Assembly: GCA_014727835.1 (NCBI GenBank)
Contig: WJMT01000070.1
Location: forward strand, 79,464-143,463
Direction of reading: 5' to 3'
Source: Candidatus Aminicenantota bacterium
Lineage (GTDB): Bacteria > Acidobacteriota > Aminicenantia > Aminicenantales > Aminicenantaceae
DNA length: 64,000 nt
Under the pieces are notes generated by a model. That model made no database searches. It had not been told where the DNA came from and worked only from the letters and a program-made list of their open reading frames with translations. Below, piece after piece: positions 51,746 through 60,488 of the stretch. A program made the position numbers and the translations under genes. The stretch's first letter is position 1; each line of letters opens with the position of its first letter.

Positions 51746-53737
51746 TTATAAATTTTCCACTTCAAACTTTTGCAGCTGGACCAATTGGTCCCGGTATTGA
51801 GCTGCTTTTTCAAACTCGAGCTCGGCAGCAGCTTGATTCATCATGTCTTCCAATTTTTTTATTTTTCTCTTTAGGACTTCTGGAGACATGTACTTGAGTT
51901 TTTTTTCCGAGATTTCAGGATACTGAAAGTAGTCCCTTTCATAGACACTTGCCAGAATATCGTCGATGTTCTTCTCAATGGATTGAGGAGTGATTTGATT
52001 TTTTTGGTTGTACTTCATTTGGATCTGTCTTCTCCGGAATGTTTCCTCTCTGGCATATTGGATGGAATCAGTCATGGTGTCTGCATACAGGATGGCTTTA
52101 CCTGAGATGTTTCTGGCAGCTCTCCCAAAAGTCTGAATGAGAGACGTTGAAGAACGCAGAAAACCTTCCTTATCCGCATCCAGGATAGCCACCAGAGAGA
52201 CTTCAGGGAGGTCCAGTCCCTCTCTGAGGAGATTGATGCCGACCAGAACATCAAATTTTCCTTTTCGCAGATCCCTAAGGATCTTGACTCTGTCTAAAGT
52301 GTCAATATCTGAATGAAGAAAGCGAATCCGAAGTCCCAGGTCATGATAGTATCTGGATAGGTCTTCTGCCATTTTTTTGGTCAGAGTGGTTATGAGTACC
52401 CGTTCTTTGTTTTGGACTCTCTGCTTGATTTCTCCCAGAAGATCATCAATCTGTCCTTTTGCTGGCCTCACTTCAATTTGAGGATCGATGAGACCGGTGG
52501 GTCTAATAATCTGTTCAATGTATTTATGACCGGTCTTCTGGGATTCATAAGAGCCGGGTGTGGCTGAAACATAGATGCGCTGAAAAGCTTTGGATTCGAA
52601 CTCTTTAAAATTCAGGGGTCTGTTATCCAGAGCAGAAGGGAGCCGAAAACCGTGTTGGATCAGAGTTTCTTTTCGGGATCGGTCTCCATGATACATGCCT
52701 CTGATCTGTGGGATTGTGACATGAGATTCATCAATGATGGTGATGAAATCCGGAGGAAAATAATCCATGAGAGTGAACGGAGGCTGACCCGGCTGTCTTT
52801 GGCTGAGATACAGAGAATAATTTTCAATTCCAGGACACCATCCCAGTTCAGACAGCATTTCCAGATCAAATAAAGTCCGTTCTTCGATCCTGTTGGCTTC
52901 AAGGAAGTTATCCTGTTTTTTGAAAAAATCCACACGTTTGCTCAATTCTTTTCCAATCTCATCAACAGCCTGATCAATGATGGACGTGGGGGTGGTGAAA
53001 AAAGATTTAGGATAGATGAGCATTCGATCAAACGAATCAAAAAGAGTACCCCGTAATGGATCGACCAGTCTTATGGCTTTGATTTGATTTTGATTGATTT
53101 CTATCCGATAGGCATTGTCTTCATAGGAAGGGAAGAGGTCGATCATGTCTCCTCTGACTCGAAAGGTTCCCCGCTTGAATTCGCTTTCATTCCTCTCATA
53201 CTGGATTTCCACCAGTTTTCTCAACAGCTGTTTTCGAGTCATCTCTTGGCCTGTTTGGATAGAAAAACTCATGGAACGGTATATTTCAGGCGAGCCAATG
53301 CCATAAATGCAAGAGACTGATGCCACTACGATCACATCTCTTCTTTGAAACAGGGAATTGGTGGCATGCATTCGGAGACGATCGATTTCTTCATTGATGG
53401 TCACTTCTTTGGCAATATAAATATTGGAGCTCGGGATGTAAGCTTCGGGTTGATAGTAATCATAGTAACTGACAAAGTATTCCACTGCATTTGAGGGAAA
53501 GAAATTTTTAAACTCTTGATACAATTGGGCGGCTAATGTTTTGTTGTGTGAGATCACCAGCACTGGTCTGTTCGTTTTTTCGATCACATTAGCAATAGTG
53601 AATGTCTTTCCTGAGCCCGTGACTCCCATCAGCACTTGGTGAGAGGCGCGGTTGTTCAAACCCAAGCAGATCTCATTGATGGCTCTGGGCTGGTCTCCTT
53701 GAGGAGCATATTCGGATTTCAGTTTAAAGGGTCTCAT
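51746..53737 (-). CDS. uvrB: UvrABC excinuclease subunit B
   Basis: 663 residues. Helicase motifs [14 protein letters not shown] (Walker A, about 38), the beta-hairpin region [36 protein letters not shown] and [21 protein letters not shown] are present, and a C-terminal UVR motif ([18 protein letters not shown]) binds UvrC. It verifies damage in excision repair. Upstream uvrA is not in the window. The start codon is only 7 nt after a TATAAT and no Shine-Dalgarno is seen, so the message is probably leaderless. Confidence 0.98.
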   Translation of the reverse strand: MRPFKLKSEYAPQGDQPRAINEICLGLNNRASHQVLMGVTGSGKTFTIANVIEKTNRPVLVISHNKTLAAQLYQEFKNFFPSNAVEYFVSYYDYYQPEAYIPSSNIYIAKEVTINEEIDRLRMHATNSLFQRRDVIVVASVSCIYGIGSPEIYRSMSFSIQTGQEMTRKQLLRKLVEIQYERNESEFKRGTFRVRGDMIDLFPSYEDNAYRIEINQNQIKAIRLVDPLRGTLFDSFDRMLIYPKSFFTTPTSIIDQAVDEIGKELSKRVDFFKKQDNFLEANRIEERTLFDLEMLSELGWCPGIENYSLYLSQRQPGQPPFTLMDYFPPDFITIIDESHVTIPQIRGMYHGDRSRKETLIQHGFRLPSALDNRPLNFKEFESKAFQRIYVSATPGSYESQKTGHKYIEQIIRPTGLIDPQIEVRPAKGQIDDLLGEIKQRVQNKERVLITTLTKKMAEDLSRYYHDLGLRIRFLHSDIDTLDRVKILRDLRKGKFDVLVGINLLREGLDLPEVSLVAILDADKEGFLRSSTSLIQTFGRAARNISGKAILYADTMTDSIQYAREETFRRRQIQMKYNQKNQITPQSIEKNIDDILASVYERDYFQYPEISEKKLKYMSPEVLKRKIKKLEDMMNQAAAELEFEKAAQYRDQLVQLQKFEVENL

Positions 53738-53744
53738 GATACAA

Positions 53745-53773
53745 ATTATACCAAAAAGAATGATGAGTGCCAG
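53745..53773 (-). promoter_or_regulatory. Promoter of uvrB, apparently leaderless
   Basis: Minus strand CTGGCA (53773-53768), a 17-nt spacer and TATAAT (53750-53745). The expected transcription start, about 7 nt later, falls on the ATG at 53737. No LexA-type box was recognised. Confidence 0.5.
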
Positions 53774-53816
53774 TCACGCACGCAGTTAATAAATACAGGC
53801 ATCTCTTAAAATTAGG

Positions 53817-53846
53817 TTGACAATATCTTGACATCATTTTTATAAT
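53817..53846 (+). promoter_or_regulatory. Consensus promoter of the CsgG-like gene
   Basis: TTGACA (53817-53822), an 18-nt spacer and TATAAT (53841-53846), both hexamers perfect. Confidence 0.75.
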
Positions 53847-53868
53847 CATAAAAAAGAGAGGAGGAAAG

Positions 53869-54618
53869 ATGAAAAGATTTATCGCTTTAGTTGGTGTTTG
53901 TATGGTAGTGATGTGGATTTGTTCCTGTGAACCCACCACCAGGGTGACAACCACCGGAGGGCCCTCAATAGCGGAAGCCAGAGCCGAGGATTACAATGGA
54001 CCCAAGGCAAGGCTAGCAGTGGGAGAGTTTCAGGATAAGACAGCCAAAGGTGGCTGGTCCGGTGGATGGTATGGTATGTGGGGAGTGCGTTGGGCTCAAA
54101 TCGGAGAAGGAATGAGAGATATGCTGACCACTGCTTTGTTCAATTCAAATCGCTATATTGTCCTTGAGAGAGAACAGTTGGATGCGGTTCTTGCTGAACA
54201 GGACTTAGGTGCTTCCGGAAGAGTGAAAAAAGAGACCGCAGCGCAGATCGGCGAAATCTATGGCGCGGATTTGATCATCACAGCATCAGTCACTGAGTTT
54301 CAAGGAACCAAGTCAGGTGTCGGTGGCGCCACCAGACTGCTTGGGGTCAATCTGGGCGGAGGAATGAAAAAAGGTCATGTGGCCATTGATATCCGCATCA
54401 TTGATGCCAATACATCCCAAATCGTAGCTGCGACCAGTGTGGAAGGCAGCGCTAAAAGTTTTGGGTTAGGCGGAGCCACCCGGATCGGGCCTCTTCCTGT
54501 GGCACTAGGTGGATTTAGCAAAACCCCGGTTGAGAAAGCTCTGCGAGCCTGCATCCAGGCTGCTGTTGACTATATCATCACCAAGACGCCGCAATCCTAT
54601 TACAGGTACGAGAAGTAA
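53869..54618 (+). CDS. CsgG-like lipoprotein
   Basis: 249 residues with a lipoprotein signal (lipobox ICSC, Cys about residue 24). The domain has the CsgG/LpoB-type pattern: KARLAVGEFQDKT, GMRDMLTTALFNSNRYIVLE, REQLDAVLAEQDL, GEIYGADLIITASVTEF and a late VEKALRACIQAAVDYI. CsgG forms the curli export pore; many homologues of unknown role occur outside curli systems, and no csg genes are near. Envelope-associated. GAGGAGG precedes the ATG. Confidence 0.85.
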   Translation: MKRFIALVGVCMVVMWICSCEPTTRVTTTGGPSIAEARAEDYNGPKARLAVGEFQDKTAKGGWSGGWYGMWGVRWAQIGEGMRDMLTTALFNSNRYIVLEREQLDAVLAEQDLGASGRVKKETAAQIGEIYGADLIITASVTEFQGTKSGVGGATRLLGVNLGGGMKKGHVAIDIRIIDANTSQIVAATSVEGSAKSFGLGGATRIGPLPVALGGFSKTPVEKALRACIQAAVDYIITKTPQSYYRYEK

Positions 54619-54684
54619 TTCATCCCAAATTAGTGAGATCCGAGTTTTAAACAAAAAGAGAGAAACTCTAAAAAAAGAATAAAG

Positions 54685-55071
54685 TCAATAGTTATGCTGG
54701 ATTGAAGACAGCATTTTTATACTGCCTTTGAATTTTGCTCCGTCTAAAATTGAAATGCGGTAAGCTGCGATATCTCCTGTCATCTTTCCTTCTTTAGTGA
54801 TATAGACCTTGCCGATGGCATGAATATTGCCCTCCACATTTCCTTTGATGGTGACATTTTTTGCCCGGATATCAGCTTTGACCAAACTTTCTCCAGCTAC
54901 AACCAAGGAGTTATTTTCCAGAAAAATCTTTCCTTGAAAATGCCCGTTGATCACGAGATCTTCTTTTCCCCTCACTTCGCCGTTGAACGTAAGGGATGAA
55001 CCGATTGTTGAATTTGAAGAATCGGTCGGATTTTTGGGTTCTGTTGTGGGGTTGTTATCCTTTTTGAGCAT
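54685..55071 (-). CDS. Bactofilin
   Basis: 128 residues. The central beta-helix (about 28-118) has the bactofilin repeats DLVINGHFQGKIF, LVVAGESLVKADIRAKNVTI and KGNVEGNIHAIGKVYITKEG, between a short polar N-terminus and tail. Bactofilins polymerise without nucleotide into membrane-associated cytoskeletal filaments affecting shape or polarity. GGGAG precedes the ATG and a perfect promoter lies upstream. Confidence 0.95.
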   Translation of the reverse strand: MLKKDNNPTTEPKNPTDSSNSTIGSSLTFNGEVRGKEDLVINGHFQGKIFLENNSLVVAGESLVKADIRAKNVTIKGNVEGNIHAIGKVYITKEGKMTGDIAAYRISILDGAKFKGSIKMLSSIQHNY

Positions 55072-55104
55072 GATTGAACTCCCGGGCTTATGAATTAGAT
55101 GATG

Positions 55105-55133
55105 ATTATAGATGGATGTTTTTTGGATGTCAA
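55105..55133 (-). promoter_or_regulatory. Consensus promoter of bactofilin
   Basis: Minus strand TTGACA (55133-55128), a 17-nt spacer and TATAAT (55110-55105); both hexamers and spacing are ideal. Confidence 0.8.
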
Positions 55134-55198
55134 TAAGCCTTCAGTTTTTTATTGGAATGTGTTTTTTTTAACATATTTCATTTTTTATGATAAATAAG

Positions 55199-55204
55199 TA
55201 TAAT
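55199..55204 (+). promoter_or_regulatory. -10 box of tRNA-Gly
   Basis: TATAAT, 10 nt before the tRNA 5' end. The -35 is weak. Confidence 0.5.
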
Positions 55205-55214
55205 CTACAGGAAA

Positions 55215-55287
55215 GCGGACATAGCTCAGGTGGTAGAGCACGAGCTTCCCAAGCTCGGGGTCGCGGGTTCAAATCCCGTTGTCCGCT
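55215..55287 (+). tRNA. tRNA-Gly (anticodon CCC)
   Basis: 73 nt without an encoded CCA. The acceptor pairs GCGGACA/TGTCCGC, the anticodon stem is CGAGC/GCTCG with loop TTCCCAA (anticodon CCC), and the T-arm has GGTTCAAATCC. The discriminator is T, as expected for glycine. The lack of CCA contrasts with the tRNA-Pro gene at 28476, which encodes it. Confidence 0.97.
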
Positions 55288-55306
55288 CTTTTTTTCAAAA
55301 AAAGAG
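55286..55306 (+). terminator. T-run/hairpin after tRNA-Gly
   Basis: CTC plus seven T, one C, then seven A plus GAG: a perfect 10-bp palindrome starting at the tRNA 3' end. The T-run alone could stop transcription. Confidence 0.45.
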
Positions 55307-55334
55307 AAAACTTGACTTTATAAACCCAAAGAAA

Positions 55335-56126
55335 ATGAACTGCTGGTCTTTATTGGTGGAAAACGAACCGCAAAAAGGTTCCTACAATATGGCTGTGGAT
55401 GATTATCTGTTTGAAAGTCTAGCAAAAAAATCTCAGACTGTTGTTCGTTTTTATTCCTGGAAAAAGCCCACTGTATCGATCGGATGCTCGCAAGACATCA
55501 AACAAGTGCTCAATTTAGAGTTCTGCCGAAAAAACAGCATTGATATTGTGCGGAGGATAACCGGAGGTAAATTGGTTTTGCATTTCAAAGAAGTGACCTA
55601 CAGCATTTGTTCATCAGATGTACAAACGTTCACATCGTCTTTAAGCAAGTCGTATCAGCTAATTTCAAAATCACTGGTCAGAGGATTGAATGATATGGGT
55701 ATTCCTGCATATCTGGCGGAAGGAAATCAGGAGGCCTATTCGCGGAGCAGTCTTCCCTGTTTCTCTTATCCGGCTCAAAACGAGATCAAGGTGAAAGAGA
55801 AAAAAATTGTCGGAAGTGCCCAAAAAAGAACTGGTGGAATATTCATCCAGCACGGTTCGATCCCTTTAATAAGTGATGATCAGCTTCTCCGGTCCATATC
55901 TTTATTGGAACAGAAAAATGAGAAAGTCAGGATGATTTCCGTGTCTCAAGCTCTAGGTAAAGGGATTGAATATTCTATGCTGGTCCCTTATCTCACCTCA
56001 GGAATCCAAAAATTTTTCGGCATTCAGTTCAGGGTCATGCAATTGGCTGCAGAAGAAAAAAAGCAGATCAGGATCATACAAAAAGAACGTCATGAAAATC
56101 CAAAGTGGGTCTTTGAGGCAGAGTGA
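55335..56126 (+). CDS. Lipoate-protein ligase A / LipM-like octanoyltransferase family protein
   Basis: 263 residues of the BPL_LplA_LipB fold: NMAVDDYLFESLAKKSQ, RFYSWKKPTVSIGCSQD, IVRRITGGKLVLH and the lysine motif KIVGSAQKRTGGIFIQHGSI (about residue 155). A cysteine in SSLPCFSYPAQNE (about 138) lies where LipM-type octanoyltransferases keep their nucleophile, favouring LipM-like transfer over ATP-dependent ligation; this is inference. The frame extends upstream through tRNA-Gly, so ATG 55335 is the sensible start. Confidence 0.85.
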   Translation: MNCWSLLVENEPQKGSYNMAVDDYLFESLAKKSQTVVRFYSWKKPTVSIGCSQDIKQVLNLEFCRKNSIDIVRRITGGKLVLHFKEVTYSICSSDVQTFTSSLSKSYQLISKSLVRGLNDMGIPAYLAEGNQEAYSRSSLPCFSYPAQNEIKVKEKKIVGSAQKRTGGIFIQHGSIPLISDDQLLRSISLLEQKNEKVRMISVSQALGKGIEYSMLVPYLTSGIQKFFGIQFRVMQLAAEEKKQIRIIQKERHENPKWVFEAE

Positions 56127-56197
56127 AAGGTGTGAACACTTCAATTGATTTTTAAAAGTTTTAATGATACCATTCCAGCAAGACCGGAAAGAACAAA

Positions 56198-57091
56198 ATG
56201 AATGAAGTGGAAGAACTCTCAAAGATCGACCTCAATGACCTCCCTGAATTGGAATATTTGCTTATGGACGATCTTCACTCCAGAGTTCTGCACAACCTCT
56301 ATTTAGAGCTGGGATCAGGGCCTGTTCTTTATTTGATATCTCCCTCTTTTACTGTATTGAATCCCACTCCCAGTGAAGCGGTCAATGATTTTTTGGCAAA
56401 AAAAGAAGAATTGATGGAATACATCAAGGAACTGATCGTGTACAACCTAGCGGTCTATTCTGTGCTCCTGGATGTGAACAGTTATTTCATTGAACAGAAT
56501 AGAAATTTAGTGCTGGCCAGGTTCAGAGAGAAAAACTCCCAAGGCCGGCGTTATGAAATCAAATTTTATACTCATTCTCCAAGGGAGATGCTCACTAACT
56601 ATAAAGACAAAATCTATATCGGACGCGATTTTATAGATCTATTCAGCTTCAAAAGAAAATATTTTGGAGTTAAGGAATTGCTTGATTCCCTTCAAGAACA
56701 GAACGAGGCTCTTTTGGATAAAGCAGAAGAAAAATTGATCAACCCTGGGAAGTACAAATCCTTTTTTCAGGAGATCAATGAGTATGTCAATGAGATGCAG
56801 AGCGAGAGCTCTTTGCTGCTGCAGTCTCTTCCTCCATATATTGATTTTAAAAAACTCAAAGGGGATGACCTTATTGACATCAATTCTCAGTACAGGACTA
56901 TCAATCACTATATCATTGAATTGAGAGATGAAGTCTCTGAATTTGAGAATGTCCTGTTTGTCAAAGAGAATGAGTTTGTCCGCTATGTGACCAAATACAA
57001 AAAAGACCTTGCCAATCTCATTTCCTATTTCAACATCAAAATTAATGGATTTTTGTCAGAAAAAATACACGGCCTCAAAACAAAGCGTTGA
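56198..57091 (+). CDS. Uncharacterised protein, largely helical
   Basis: 297 residues; not recognised. No signal peptide or membrane helix. The middle has a mixed alpha/beta section (RYEIKFYTHSPREML, DKIYIGRDFIDLF) and the last 130 residues are acidic and helical with likely coiled coil (LDSLQEQNEALLDKAEEKL, IIELRDEVSEFENVLF). It could be a structural or adaptor protein. GGAAAG precedes the ATG; 71 nt after the LplA/LipM-like gene, and convergent with the ECF operon. Confidence 0.7.
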   Translation: MNEVEELSKIDLNDLPELEYLLMDDLHSRVLHNLYLELGSGPVLYLISPSFTVLNPTPSEAVNDFLAKKEELMEYIKELIVYNLAVYSVLLDVNSYFIEQNRNLVLARFREKNSQGRRYEIKFYTHSPREMLTNYKDKIYIGRDFIDLFSFKRKYFGVKELLDSLQEQNEALLDKAEEKLINPGKYKSFFQEINEYVNEMQSESSLLLQSLPPYIDFKKLKGDDLIDINSQYRTINHYIIELRDEVSEFENVLFVKENEFVRYVTKYKKDLANLISYFNIKINGFLSEKIHGLKTKR

Positions 57092-57097
57092 GAGAAA

Positions 57098-58402
57098 TCA
57101 GGTGTCTTCTCTGACTAGAATGTTGCCGTAAGTGGTCACCAGCGACACAAGAGGTTTTTCCCCATTGTCAAGGAAAGCCTTTATGATGGTGTATCCATTG
57201 CTGATTTTTTTAATTCCTTTTTCACTGAGATGCCATTTGATTTGGCCTGATTTGGTTTGTGCCTGAAACGGAAGCTCAATACCTGGAGGAACCACAAATT
57301 CTATCTCTGCGTATGTTCCCTTTACAGAAATGGGTTTGATCTGAGCAAAGGAGGGGGAAAGCGTTACTTTCCCGTGTGCCAAATGGATCTGTGTTTCAGC
57401 AGAAAAATGGTTCAAGTTGATTTCTCGATAAGAGCTGGATACATATATCAAATCTCCAAACAGGTCTCTTCCTAGGACTTCATTGTTTTCCCCTTCGATG
57501 TTGATATTCCCATCAATCCGACTGAGTTTGATGCGGCTGTATTTGTTGTCTATATTCAGATCGTTCTGAGCATTATCAATATTGATAGGGGAATTATCAG
57601 CTTTGATGGTTGCAGACTGGATAGAGGACAGTTCAATCGGCTCATAAGAATTTTCTGCTTCGATCAATCCTGAAAGATTTTCCCCTCTGATTCGGCAGTG
57701 AAGCCCGTCAACAGTTATGTTCTGTGAGATGTTTTGGAGCTCAATGGACCCATATTTGTTTTTAATAATGAGTTTTCCTTTGATATCAGAAGCATTGATC
57801 CGGGACCGCAAGCCCTCCAGCTCGCATTCTCCATCCACTTTTTCCACAACAATGGATTTATAGGTGGTCAGTGCACGGAGGTTTTCTGTGATTTGGGACA
57901 CATGAACCGCACCGTTTTTATTGATGATTTCTGCATTTTTTGCTCCCTGAACATCAACCATACCATAAGAATTGTGGATATTGAGGTCAAAGCCCTTGGG
58001 AATATAGACCTCCAGATCTGTCCGCAAACGAGTGCTTCTGTGAGTGTCTTTGATGGCAGAGACCATGATTTTCTCACTGTCCTGATTGACGAAAACTTTG
58101 AGATTTTCAGCAATGTCCTTGGCTTCTTCTGGTGTTCTGTGACGGACTTTTTTTTCTGAATAAATGGTGATTTCATCTTTTTCAGTGCGAATGACTTTGA
58201 TGTCTCCATAATGGTTGGAGATATCCATCTGATAGGGAAAAGGAGGATTTATGTGTTGGGTCTTTTCAAAGGTGAACACATCTGCATCAAAGAAATAGTC
58301 ATCCAATTCAATATAAAGATCGAGATTTCCTGTTTGTGCGTGGTAAAAAATGATTCCGGCAATGATGATGAGAAACAGAATAAAAATTTCTTTGATCTTC
58401 AT
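57098..58402 (-). CDS. DUF4097-type beta-helix envelope protein
   Basis: 434 residues. An N-terminal membrane segment (about 5-22, IFILFLIIIAGIIFYHA) anchors a long series of short beta repeats, each near 18-22 residues, such as NISQNITVDGLHCRIRGENL, IKADNSPINIDNAQNDLNID and NINIEGENNEVLGRDLF. This fits the DUF4097 putative adhesin/beta-helix family. It is the last gene of the ECF operon, 1 nt after the DUF5668-like gene. The start at 58402 is chosen because the longer frame from 58474 lies inside that gene. Confidence 0.75.
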   Translation of the reverse strand: MKIKEIFILFLIIIAGIIFYHAQTGNLDLYIELDDYFFDADVFTFEKTQHINPPFPYQMDISNHYGDIKVIRTEKDEITIYSEKKVRHRTPEEAKDIAENLKVFVNQDSEKIMVSAIKDTHRSTRLRTDLEVYIPKGFDLNIHNSYGMVDVQGAKNAEIINKNGAVHVSQITENLRALTTYKSIVVEKVDGECELEGLRSRINASDIKGKLIIKNKYGSIELQNISQNITVDGLHCRIRGENLSGLIEAENSYEPIELSSIQSATIKADNSPINIDNAQNDLNIDNKYSRIKLSRIDGNINIEGENNEVLGRDLFGDLIYVSSSYREINLNHFSAETQIHLAHGKVTLSPSFAQIKPISVKGTYAEIEFVVPPGIELPFQAQTKSGQIKWHLSEKGIKKISNGYTIIKAFLDNGEKPLVSLVTTYGNILVREDT

Positions 58403-58403
58403 T

Positions 58404-58607
58404 TCAGGTCCTGTTTCTTTTCTCTTGAATATGGTCTTTGATCCCAAAATAGAATTTCCAAGCGCCCCATGCAATGATCACTACAGGCCAAAGGCGGGCA
58501 AAAGCATTCCACACATTCACATTGATATTATCCAAAAGGAAGACAGCTCCGATGAGAATGAGGATGATACCCCATGCCAAATTTTCTTGTCTGTGTTTGT
58601 TAGCCAT
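58404..58607 (-). CDS. DUF5668/LiaF-type two-helix membrane protein
   Basis: 67 residues with two membrane helices (LAWGIILILIGAVFLLDN and LWPVVIIAWGAWKFYFG) separated by a short loop, the LiaI/LiaF transmembrane unit called DUF5668. AAAGGAG precedes the ATG at 58607, which overlaps the preceding gene by 8 nt. Likely part of an envelope-stress response. Confidence 0.85.
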   Translation of the reverse strand: MANKHRQENLAWGIILILIGAVFLLDNINVNVWNAFARLWPVVIIAWGAWKFYFGIKDHIQEKRNRT

Positions 58608-59127
58608 TTTGTTCTCCTTTGTTGGTCTTGTTTCCCTTGGATGCATAGTCCACCACGAATTTCAGTCCGATGACAATGATAATCAACGGCCAGAAATCAA
58701 AAAGAGTGTCATAGTCAATGATTCGATAATTGGCCAGGAGTAAAATGCAGCCGAGAGCCATAAGCACAATTCCCCAAAAAACAGATCCGGATTGAACTGG
58801 TTCAGGAAGCTCGTCTAAAGCTTCTGCCTGTTTTTCCAGACTTTTCCCAGCAGCTCCCAGGTTGATCAGTTTGGCTGTATGCACCGCATCATAAATCTGA
58901 TAGATATAAAATGCAGCCAGACAGAGCCCGAGAAAAGGCTGTCCTTTTCCAGAAGTCTGGAGAGTCACCAGCCCGGAAAAGCCCAGGAAAAAGAATATGG
59001 CTTTTTTGATCTGTCCGTTGTAAAGCGCTCCTGTCCCGATTGGAAAAAAGAAGGTCAAAAGACCGGCTAGGGCAGGTGATTTTTGCGGCTTTTGAGCCGC
59101 GTATTTTTCTTCTTGTTGATTATTCAT
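58600..59127 (-). CDS. Multi-pass membrane protein with TM2-like and DUF5668-like parts
   Basis: 175 residues. The first half (LAGLLTFFFPIGTGALYNGQ, about residue 20) resembles TM2/DUF5683 proteins; the second half repeats a DUF5668-type pair of helices (FWGIVLMALGCILLLANY, FWPLIIIVIGLKFVVDY). So it appears as a fusion of a TM2-like unit with the unit that the next gene encodes alone. Function unknown. Third gene of the ECF operon. Confidence 0.75.
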   Translation of the reverse strand: MNNQQEEKYAAQKPQKSPALAGLLTFFFPIGTGALYNGQIKKAIFFFLGFSGLVTLQTSGKGQPFLGLCLAAFYIYQIYDAVHTAKLINLGAAGKSLEKQAEALDELPEPVQSGSVFWGIVLMALGCILLLANYRIIDYDTLFDFWPLIIIVIGLKFVVDYASKGNKTNKGEQNG

Positions 59128-59195
59128 AAGATTCCTCCATTTGTTTGTTAACCTGATCTATTCAAAAAAATGGCGATGAGCATTTTTTTGCCAGG

Positions 59196-59687
59196 TTAGT
59201 CATTTTTTTCCCAAAAAAAATCAATGTTCTTTATGGAAAAAAGAACACTTTCCTTATATCCGGCCAGAGTGTTGGTCAAAGATTCAGCTCTGGCATACAA
59301 ACGTTCTATTTTGCTGTATCCCATATGAATGTGTTGATTGATGGTTTTGTTGATTTGTTCTCTTTCTGGATTCATGGAATAAAGTGTGATCACAGTGATC
59401 ATGACAGTAGCAGCTGCAAGTATGGGTTGAAGAGCGGGTTTGAAAAGGAAATCAAAACTCAGTTTGAATCTTTTGCGAGGTATTTTATACAACGTTTTCT
59501 TTAAAGAACGGCTGATTTCTATTTCTGGAATCCCGGCCAGAGCGGCTCTGGCTTCTTTTATATTTGAAAGCAGTTCCGCACAATCCGGGCATGTTTTGAT
59601 GTGGTTCTCTATCTGAGACATTTTCTCCGGGCGCAGTTCTTTTTCTAAATAAGGAGAAAGATATGGTTCAATATGTGTGCATTTCAT
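59196..59687 (-). CDS. Zinc-finger (zf-HC2) anti-sigma factor
   Basis: 163 residues. The N-terminal ZAS zinc site has HIKTCPDC (H-x3-C-x2-C, about residues 27-34) with the early CTHIEPYLSPYLEKEL helix. One membrane helix follows (about 90-110), then a C-terminal periplasmic coiled region. It should hold the ECF sigma factor encoded just upstream. AAAGGAG precedes the ATG at 59687; it overlaps the sigma gene by 20 nt. Confidence 0.9.
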   Translation of the reverse strand: MKCTHIEPYLSPYLEKELRPEKMSQIENHIKTCPDCAELLSNIKEARAALAGIPEIEISRSLKKTLYKIPRKRFKLSFDFLFKPALQPILAAATVMITVITLYSMNPEREQINKTINQHIHMGYSKIERLYARAESLTNTLAGYKESVLFSIKNIDFFWEKND

Positions 59688-60237
59688 TGTTTTTCTCCTT
59701 TTGGTCTTTGATGGCATCCGCCAGTTGGATGCGTCCTCTATTCACCCGGGATTTGACTGTTCCTAAAGGGGATGACATGATCTCTGCGATTTCTTCGTAT
59801 TTTTTTTCTTGAATATCCCGGAGGATGACAGCCATCCGGACATCTGGACTCAAAGACTTCAGTCCTTTCCAGACTGTTTTTTTGCTTTGATTTTCAAGGA
59901 CCTTTTTTTCAGGATCCGTATGCCCCTCAGAGTCAAGATAATGGTCATCAAACTTGGTGCGTTTTTTTGTTTCGAGTTTTGTTTTTCGGTAGTGGTCTAT
60001 CAGAAAATTGCGTGATAAGGTAAGAATCCATGAATTGAAATTCCTTCCAATGTCATATTTGTGAAGAGAATTGTGCACTTTGATAAAGATTTCTTGTGTC
60101 AGGTCTTCTGAAGTCTCATAAGAACCTGTGAACTGGTAAGCCAGGTTGAATATTTTTTTTGAGTACATGTCAATCAGCATTTTCCAAGACCTCTGGTTTC
60201 CTTTCATGCATTTTTTTATGATCTCTTCTATTTCCAC
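59668..60237 (-). CDS. ECF RNA polymerase sigma factor (RpoE-like)
   Basis: 189 residues. Region 2 (FNLAYQFTGSYETSEDLTQE ... SWILTLSRNFLIDHYRK) and region 4 (LSPDVRMAVILRD, YEEIAEIMSSPLGTVKSRVN) are clear. The start is GTG 60237 with AAAGGTG 6 nt upstream. It heads a five-gene operon with its anti-sigma factor and three envelope genes, and has an ECF-type promoter in front, so autoregulation is likely. Confidence 0.95.
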   Translation of the reverse strand: MEIEEIIKKCMKGNQRSWKMLIDMYSKKIFNLAYQFTGSYETSEDLTQEIFIKVHNSLHKYDIGRNFNSWILTLSRNFLIDHYRKTKLETKKRTKFDDHYLDSEGHTDPEKKVLENQSKKTVWKGLKSLSPDVRMAVILRDIQEKKYEEIAEIMSSPLGTVKSRVNRGRIQLADAIKDQKEKNNEMHTY

Positions 60238-60251
60238 TTAACACACCTTTA

Positions 60252-60279
60252 TAGACGTAAATCTGTTTTGAAAAGTTCC
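60252..60279 (-). promoter_or_regulatory. ECF-type promoter of the sigma factor operon
   Basis: Minus strand GGAAC (60279-60275), a 17-nt spacer and CGTCTA (60257-60252), the GGAAC/CGTCTA pattern of ECF-dependent promoters. It lies 15 nt before the GTG start. Confidence 0.65.
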
Positions 60280-60374
60280 GTTGGTCTTAAGGGTTGATTT
60301 CATTTTATCCTTTCATCTGATTATGTCAATTTGGAATCAAGGGATTTCGATCTAACGAATGGAAATTTCTTGAC

Positions 60375-60402
60375 TTGTCATAGGCAAGTATGACAGGATA
60401 AT
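60375..60402 (+). promoter_or_regulatory. Promoter overlapped by a perfect palindromic operator
   Basis: TTGTCA (60375-60380), a 16-nt spacer and GATAAT (60397-60402). The palindrome TGTCATA-N6-TATGACA (60376-60395) covers the -35 and spacer, an ideal site for a dimeric repressor. It stands about 85 nt before the HMG-CoA synthase gene. Confidence 0.55.
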
Positions 60403-60488
60403 TTTCTGATAAAAATCAAGTCAATAAGAATTAATGAAATGAATCAATCTTGTATTCAAAAAGCAATTTTTCCACAAGGGAGGTTTCA

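Noticed and set aside
55230..55334. N-terminal extension of the LplA/LipM-like protein
   Set aside because: These codons read through the tRNA-Gly gene; family similarity begins at the ATG at 55335.
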